Of a stretch of DNA of 64,000 bases, positions 59,716 to 64,000 are shown in pieces. The position numbers and the translations under genes were made by a program. The DNA is from Streptomyces sp. NBC_01451 (lineage in GTDB: Bacteria; Actinomycetota; Actinomycetes; Streptomycetales; Streptomycetaceae). The stretch is taken from contig NZ_CP109479.1 of the NCBI RefSeq assembly GCF_036227485.1, forward strand, positions 8,370,001-8,434,000, written 5' to 3'. The notes beneath the pieces were generated by a model. It saw nothing but the letters and a program-made list of their open reading frames with translations. It was not told where the DNA came from and did no database searches. Within the stretch, counting starts at the first letter, position 1. Every line of letters starts with the position of its first letter.

Positions 59716-60507
59716 GTGCCGCGCATCCGTCTCGACACCGACGGAACCGTTGTCACGGTCCGCCTCGACCACCCGCCCCTGAACGCCTTCGACACCGCCC
59801 AGCGCGACGAACTGGCCACGCGCGTACGCGAACTGGCCGACTCGCCCCGGGTGCGGGCCGTCGTGCTCTACGGCGGCGAGCGGCTGTTCGCCGCCGGTGC
59901 GGACGTCAAGGCGCTCGCCGCGATGGATGTCGAGGAGGTGCGGGGCTGGAACCGGGCCCTGCAACGCACCTTCGACGAGGTGGCCCGGCTGCCCATGCCG
60001 GTCGTCGCGGCGATCACCGGGTACGCGCTCGGCGGCGGCCTCGAACTGGCCCTCGCCGCCGACCACCGCATCGCGGCCGACGACGCGCTCCTCGGCCAGC
60101 CCGAGGTGCTGCTCGGAATCATCCCGGGCTCGGGCGGCACCCAGCGGCTGACCCGCCTGATCGGTCCGTCCCGCGCCAAGAACCTGCTGATGACCGGCCG
60201 CCGCGTGGACGCGCCCGAGGCCCTGCGGCTGGGCCTGGTGGACGAGGTGGTTCCGGCGTCGGAGGTGCACGCCACCGCCCTGCGCTACGCCCACCGCCTC
60301 GCCGAGGGCCCGGCGGCAGCGCTGGAGGCCATCAAGGAGGCCGTGAACCACGGCACCGACACCTCCATGTCCGCCGGCCTGGCCCTCGAACGCTCCCTGT
60401 TCACCGGGGTGTTCGGCACGCAGGACGCGGCCACGGGCCTTCGGTCGTTCCTGGCCCACGGCCCGGGCAAGGCCCACTTCGAGAGCCCCGGGCAAGGCGC
60501 CCCGTAA
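59716..60507 (+). CDS. Enoyl-CoA hydratase
   Basis: A 263-residue canonical crotonase. FAAGADVKALAAM is the oxyanion-hole region, and both catalytic Glu are present: GGGLELALAAD and GQPEVLLGIIPGSGGTQRL. GAGGAGG precedes GTG 59716. The last ten or so residues (HFESPGQGAP) are encoded by the start of an intergenic repeat, and the TAA stop lies in the loop of its hairpin. It heads an operon-like run with an alcohol dehydrogenase and an acyl-CoA dehydrogenase. Confidence 0.93.
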   Translation: MPRIRLDTDGTVVTVRLDHPPLNAFDTAQRDELATRVRELADSPRVRAVVLYGGERLFAAGADVKALAAMDVEEVRGWNRALQRTFDEVARLPMPVVAAITGYALGGGLELALAADHRIAADDALLGQPEVLLGIIPGSGGTQRLTRLIGPSRAKNLLMTGRRVDAPEALRLGLVDEVVPASEVHATALRYAHRLAEGPAAALEAIKEAVNHGTDTSMSAGLALERSLFTGVFGTQDAATGLRSFLAHGPGKAHFESPGQGAP

Positions 60508-60552
60508 GGGGTCGCCTTGCAGGGGCGCGGGGAACTGCGCGACCAGCCCCCA
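60491..60552 (+). repeat. Streptomyces intergenic repeat, copy 4, overlapping a gene end
   Basis: A hairpin (GCAAGGCGCCCC, loop GTAA, GGGGTCGCCTTGC with one bulged base) is followed by AGGGGCGCGGGGAACTGCGC and GACCAGCCCCC. The stop codon of the enoyl-CoA hydratase gene is within the loop. Confidence 0.72.
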
Positions 60553-60612
60553 CCCAACCCGCAGCGTGCAACGCACCCGCACCGACCACCACGACACGAA
60601 AGGAGGGAAAGC

Positions 60613-61671
60613 ATGAAGGCCCTGCGCTGGCACGGCGCCCGAGACCTGCGCCTGGAGGAGGTCCCCGACCTCCCCGACCCCGCACCCCACGAGGCTGTCG
60701 TGGAAGTGAGCTGGTGCGGAGTGTGCGGCACGGACCTGCACGAGTTCCTCGAAGGCCCCCACATGATCCGCGACGGCGCGCACCCCCTCACCGGCGCTGC
60801 CCCACCCCTGGCCCTCGGCCATGAACTCAGCGGCACAGTCGTCGCGTTGGGCACGGAGACACCCGGCATCGCGATCGGCGACCGGGTGACCGCCGACCCC
60901 GTCTGGAGCTGCGGTGTCTGCTTCTGGTGCGCCCGCGGCGAGTACCACATCTGTCCGAGGAGCGGCTCCGTCGGCCTCGCCTCACCCGGCGCCTTCGCCG
61001 ACCGCGTCACCGTGCCGCTCGGCGGGCTGACCCGGCTGCCCGACAACGTCAGCGACGAGATGGCGGCCGTCGCCGAACCCCTCGCCGTGGGCCTGCACGC
61101 CGTCACCCGGGCCGGAGTGCGCCCGGGCGACAACGTCCTGGTCGTCGGCGGCGGCCCGATCGGCGTCGCCGTGGTCCTCGCGGCCCGCATCGCCGGTGCC
61201 GCAGGGCTCTATGTGAGCGAACCCCTCGCCGGGCGCCGCGAGTTGCTGCTCGGTCTCGGCGTCACCGAGGCCTTCGACCCGCGCGAGACGGACGTACGCC
61301 GCGAGGTGTTCCTGAAGACCGGACGCATCGGCCCCGACGTCGTCATCGACGCGACCGGTGTGCCCGCGCTGGCCGGGCAGGCCGTCGCCACGGTCCGCCG
61401 CGGTGGACGGGTCGTGCTGGCCGGTGTCGGGCACGGCAGCGTCGAGTTCGACATGGGGCAACTCGTCTTCTACGAGCGCTCGGTGGTCGGCACCCTCGGC
61501 TACAACTTCGACATCCCCCGGGTGATCGACCTGATGAGCACCGGGCGCCTGGACGCCTCCGCTCTGGTCACCGGGCGTTTTCCGCTCGCGGACGGAGCCG
61601 GGGTCTTCGCGGACCTGGCCGCCGACCGGGCCGGGCATCTCAAGGTGCTGCTGACTCCGAAGGGACTGTGA
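60613..61671 (+). CDS. Zinc-dependent alcohol dehydrogenase (MDR)
   Basis: A 352-residue zinc MDR. WCGVCGTDLHEF and LALGHELSGTV supply the catalytic zinc ligands, CGVCFWCARGEYHIC the structural zinc Cys, and VLVVGGGPIGVAVVLAARIA the NAD turn. It resembles 2,3-butanediol and threonine dehydrogenases, so it should oxidise a secondary alcohol to a ketone. AGGAGGGAAAGC precedes ATG 60613. It is followed by an acyl-CoA dehydrogenase gene 1 base after its stop. Confidence 0.92.
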   Translation: MKALRWHGARDLRLEEVPDLPDPAPHEAVVEVSWCGVCGTDLHEFLEGPHMIRDGAHPLTGAAPPLALGHELSGTVVALGTETPGIAIGDRVTADPVWSCGVCFWCARGEYHICPRSGSVGLASPGAFADRVTVPLGGLTRLPDNVSDEMAAVAEPLAVGLHAVTRAGVRPGDNVLVVGGGPIGVAVVLAARIAGAAGLYVSEPLAGRRELLLGLGVTEAFDPRETDVRREVFLKTGRIGPDVVIDATGVPALAGQAVATVRRGGRVVLAGVGHGSVEFDMGQLVFYERSVVGTLGYNFDIPRVIDLMSTGRLDASALVTGRFPLADGAGVFADLAADRAGHLKVLLTPKGL

Positions 61672-61672
61672 C

Positions 61673-62827
61673 ATGGATTTCGACCTGCCGGAGGAGACCC
61701 GGGACCTCCAGGAGATGGTCCGCGAGTTCGCGGCCAAGGAGATCACTCCGAACGCCGCGCAGTGGTCCGAGACCGAGACGTTCCCGACCAAGATCTTCAC
61801 CAAGCTCGGCGAACTCGGCCTGATGGGCATGCTCGTGCCCGAGGAGTACGGCGGCGCGGGCTCCGACATGGTCTCCTACGTCGCGGTCATGGAGGAACTC
61901 GGCGCCGCCGACCAGTCGGTCGCCTCCTCCTGGAACGCGCACTCGACCATCGCCACGCTGCCGCTCCTGACCTACGGCACCGAGGCACAGAAGCAGCGCT
62001 GGCTCGCTCCGCTCGCCAGGGGCGAGGCCATCGGGGCGTTCGGCCTGACCGAGCCCGGCGCCGGGTCCGACGCGGCCGGCATCACCACCACGGCCCGCCG
62101 GGCGGACGGCGGTTGGGTGATCAACGGCACCAAGATGTTCATCACCAACGCCGGTACCGACATCAGCCAGGGCGTCACCCTGCTGGCCACGACCGGTAGG
62201 AACGAGGACGGGCGGAAACGGTTCGCCACGTTCTACGTCCCGACCGGGACGCCCGGCTACAGCTGCGGCGCCAAGCTGAAGAAGCTCGGCTGGCACGCCA
62301 TGGACACCCGGGAACTGGTCTTCGAGGACTGCTGGATCGCCGAGGACCATCTGATCGGCGAAGAGGGCAACGGGCTGCGCCAGTTCCTCGCCGTCCTCGA
62401 CAAGGGCCGTGTCAGCGTCGCCGCGCTGGGTCTTTCACTGACCCGGGCGGCGCTCGCGCTGGCCGTCAAACACGCCACGGAGCGCCACCAGTTCGGCCGC
62501 CCGCTGTCCGCCTTCCAGGCGGTCGCCCACAAGATCGCCGACATCGGTACGGAGCTCCAGGCCGCCCGCTGGATGGTCTACCGGGCCGCCGCGCTCGCCG
62601 ACCAGGGGCGTCCGTACGGCACGGAGGCCGCCATGGCCAAGCTCTACGCCTCCGAGGTGGCCAACCGTGCCGCGTCCCAGGCGGTGCAGATCCACGGCGG
62701 CTACGGCTATGTGCGGGAGTCGGAGATCTCACGGTTCTACGCCGACGCCAAGATCCTGGAGATCGGCGAGGGCACCAACGAGATCCAACGCGACGTCATC
62801 GCCCGGGCGTTGCTGAAGCAGGCGTGA
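61673..62827 (+). CDS. Acyl-CoA dehydrogenase (short/branched-chain type)
   Basis: A 384-residue canonical acyl-CoA dehydrogenase. MGMLVPEEYGGAGSDMVSYV, GLTEPGAGSDAAGITTTARR, NGTKMFITNAGT and HGGYGYVRESEISRFYADAK are signatures, and EIGEGTNEIQRDVIARALL holds the catalytic Glu. It looks like a short- or branched-chain acyl-CoA enzyme that handles end products of the pathway. It ends an operon with the hydratase and alcohol dehydrogenase and is followed by a terminator. Confidence 0.94.
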   Translation: MDFDLPEETRDLQEMVREFAAKEITPNAAQWSETETFPTKIFTKLGELGLMGMLVPEEYGGAGSDMVSYVAVMEELGAADQSVASSWNAHSTIATLPLLTYGTEAQKQRWLAPLARGEAIGAFGLTEPGAGSDAAGITTTARRADGGWVINGTKMFITNAGTDISQGVTLLATTGRNEDGRKRFATFYVPTGTPGYSCGAKLKKLGWHAMDTRELVFEDCWIAEDHLIGEEGNGLRQFLAVLDKGRVSVAALGLSLTRAALALAVKHATERHQFGRPLSAFQAVAHKIADIGTELQAARWMVYRAAALADQGRPYGTEAAMAKLYASEVANRAASQAVQIHGGYGYVRESEISRFYADAKILEIGEGTNEIQRDVIARALLKQA

Positions 62828-62849
62828 CACGAGCCGGCGGGCCCGGGAT

Positions 62850-62887
62850 GCGAAAGGGCCCGCGGCGGATGCCGCGGGCCCTTTCGC
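62850..62887. terminator. Bidirectional hairpin terminator
   Basis: 17-bp perfect arms (GCGAAAGGGCCCGCGGC and complement) around a GGAT loop, between the acyl-CoA dehydrogenase and the convergent TetR gene. Confidence 0.88.
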
Positions 62888-62922
62888 CGGTCGTACCGGT
62901 CGTACGAGCTGTGGCGACCGGC

Positions 62923-63630
62923 TCAGCTCGCCAGGGCGGCGGGCTGCCACACGGCCTCGGGGTCGAGGGGCAGGTCCGGCCGGTCACGCTTGAAGGCGGC
63001 GGCCTCCTCCTCCACGTCCGGCAGGGCGACGCCTGGTGCTCCGAACCCGCGCAGCAGGGTGTCGCAGTACTCGCTGGACAGATACGAGGCGTCCCAGTTG
63101 CCGTCCGGCTTCACCCATTGGTAGGTGTGGTTGTGCAGATTCAGGAACTGCAGGGTGGCCAGGTGCGGTTCGACGGCGCGGAAGGTGCCCTGCTCCACGG
63201 CCTCCGTGAGCAGTCCCCGGACCAGTTGCTCGAACTCCGCGCGCTGGCCGAGGAGCGTGTCGAGGTAGTCGCCGGTGAGGCTCCGGTAGTCGTGCTCGTA
63301 GACCCAGATGTGGTCGAGCCTGCGGAAGATGATCGTCAGCAGCGATTCCGACAGCAGCCGCAGCCGCACCAGCGGATTCGCGTCGAGGCCCGCGATCTCC
63401 CGGGCGCGGGACAGCAGCGGGTCCATCACCCGCGACTGGATCTCGATCAGCAGGTTCTCCTTGGACCCGATGTAGTAGTACAGGGCGCCCTTGGCGAGCC
63501 CGACCGCACGGCCCAGTTCGTTGATGGAGGTCGCCGCGTAGCCATAGCGGGCGAAGAGGGTCGCCGCGGTGTCGATGATCTTCTGGCGTCGGACCTCGTA
63601 GTCCGGCCCGTGGCCCGGTGGTCGTGGCAT
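62923..63630 (-). CDS. TetR-family transcriptional regulator
   Basis: A 235-residue TetR protein. RRQKIIDTAATLFARYGYAA, TSINELGRAVGLAKGALYYY and IGSKENLLIEIQSRV form the DNA-binding domain; the C-terminal domain is long, with Trp/Tyr-rich patches (HNHTYQWVKPDGNW). ATG 63628-63630 follows GGGGAG. It diverges from the E1 alpha gene across a promoter containing CTAGACCAGACGGTAC. The same type of site lies in the amidohydrolase promoter at 18750, so it may control both places. Confidence 0.9.
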   Translation of the reverse strand: MPRPPGHGPDYEVRRQKIIDTAATLFARYGYAATSINELGRAVGLAKGALYYYIGSKENLLIEIQSRVMDPLLSRAREIAGLDANPLVRLRLLSESLLTIIFRRLDHIWVYEHDYRSLTGDYLDTLLGQRAEFEQLVRGLLTEAVEQGTFRAVEPHLATLQFLNLHNHTYQWVKPDGNWDASYLSSEYCDTLLRGFGAPGVALPDVEEEAAAFKRDRPDLPLDPEAVWQPAALAS

Positions 63631-63754
63631 GTGGTTCTCCCCGCCTGATGCGTCGACATTTCGACGCGCCGATGAGACATGGTCCCGGGCTCGCGTCCGG
63701 GTGGCCGTTGGCACATCCGGGGGGAAGCGGGTCCGGGACCTCGTTCTATTGTGC

Positions 63755-63785
63755 TTGACCAGTTTGCTAGACCAGACGGTACATT
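63755..63785 (+). promoter_or_regulatory. E1 alpha promoter with TetR-type operator
   Basis: TTGACC (63755-63760) is a -35 candidate and TACATT (63780-63785) a -10 at 19-base spacing. CTAGACCAGACGGTAC (63767-63782) lies between them; 12 or more of its 16 bases match the site at 18750-18765. Confidence 0.55.
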
Positions 63786-63845
63786 AAAAGATGGACTCCG
63801 GCGGCGCGGCCTTGTACCGCCCGCGCGATCATTGCGAGGACGCGC

Positions 63846-64000
63846 ATGACGACCGAGGCACCCCACCAGACAACGACCGGTTCCGCCGGTTTCGCCGGCT
63901 CCGCGCACGCGGAACAGCTCCTGGAAATGTACCGCCGGATGCGGCGCATCCGGCGCTTCGAGGAGCGGGCGTCCGTCCTGTACAAGGCGACGGAGATCCC
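63846..64000 (+). CDS. 2-oxoacid dehydrogenase E1 component alpha subunit, partial
   Basis: Only the first 51 codons are in the window. After a Thr/Ala-rich start, LLEMYRRMRRIRRFEERAS and VLYKATEIP match the N-terminus of thiamine-diphosphate-dependent E1 alpha subunits (pyruvate, branched-chain or acetoin dehydrogenase type), which decarboxylate a 2-oxoacid. ATG 63846 is preceded by a GAGG-like site. Divergent from the TetR gene. Which 2-oxoacid is used cannot be told from this fragment. Confidence 0.82.
   Translation, partial: MTTEAPHQTTTGSAGFAGSAHAEQLLEMYRRMRRIRRFEERASVLYKATEI

Overview
The window is very GC-rich (about 70% by eye), with frequent GTG/TTG starts, ATGA/GTGA start-stop overlaps, a LAXTG sortase signal and several copies of intergenic palindromic repeats typical of Streptomyces. 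It is almost certainly a Streptomyces or close actinobacterial chromosome segment. No tRNA, rRNA, CRISPR array, transposase or phage gene was seen.

Layout. 1-2556: edge genes (a PobA-like flavin monooxygenase running off the left end, a wall-anchored alginate-lyase-like protein, a CoA-binding protein). 2596-10268: a complete mycofactocin locus (mftR, mftG, mftABCDEF), which makes a peptide-derived redox cofactor. 10427-12956: a two-component flavin hydroxylase (HsaA/HsaB type) plus a membrane protein. 13027-48629: about thirty-five acyl-CoA and alcohol catabolism genes: CoA ligases, acyl-CoA dehydrogenases, hydratases, short-chain dehydrogenases, thiolases, an alpha-methylacyl-CoA racemase, a P450 with a distant ferredoxin, amidohydrolases, and an APH-type kinase beside an ACAD10/11-type dehydrogenase. 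48699-57059: a steroid ring-A/B type module (HsaC, HsaD, KstR-like regulator, KstD, HsaE-HsaG-HsaF, IclR regulator); kstD diverges from hsaEGF as in Mycobacterium tuberculosis. 57197-62827: a second ligase/SDR/hydratase/dehydrogenase set. 62923-64000: a TetR regulator and the start of a 2-oxoacid dehydrogenase E1 alpha gene.

How it fits together. The gene set looks like a pathway that activates a polycyclic or branched acid (steroid- or terpenoid-like) to a CoA ester, shortens it by several beta-oxidation-type cycles, and opens an aromatised ring by meta-cleavage. Two SDRs of the mycofactocin-coupled type (45174-46037, 47614-48426) link the catabolic genes to the mft locus, and MftG would re-oxidise the cofactor.

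The main unexplained signal is regulatory. A 490-residue GntR/FCD regulator built as a tandem duplication (two complete winged-helix plus FCD units) lies at 39327-40799. Sixteen related boxes, roughly ATTnAGTRTACTYTTAAT with a GT-N2-AC core, lie upstream of most catabolic operons between 15.7 and 59.6 kb, including its own promoter. They are not seen at the mft locus or the hsa/kstD module. At four genes the box overlaps a -10 hexamer only 6-9 bases from the start codon, implying leaderless or nearly leaderless mRNAs. A second, separate operator pair (18750-18765 and 63767-63782) links an amidohydrolase gene to the TetR/E1-alpha promoter at the right end.
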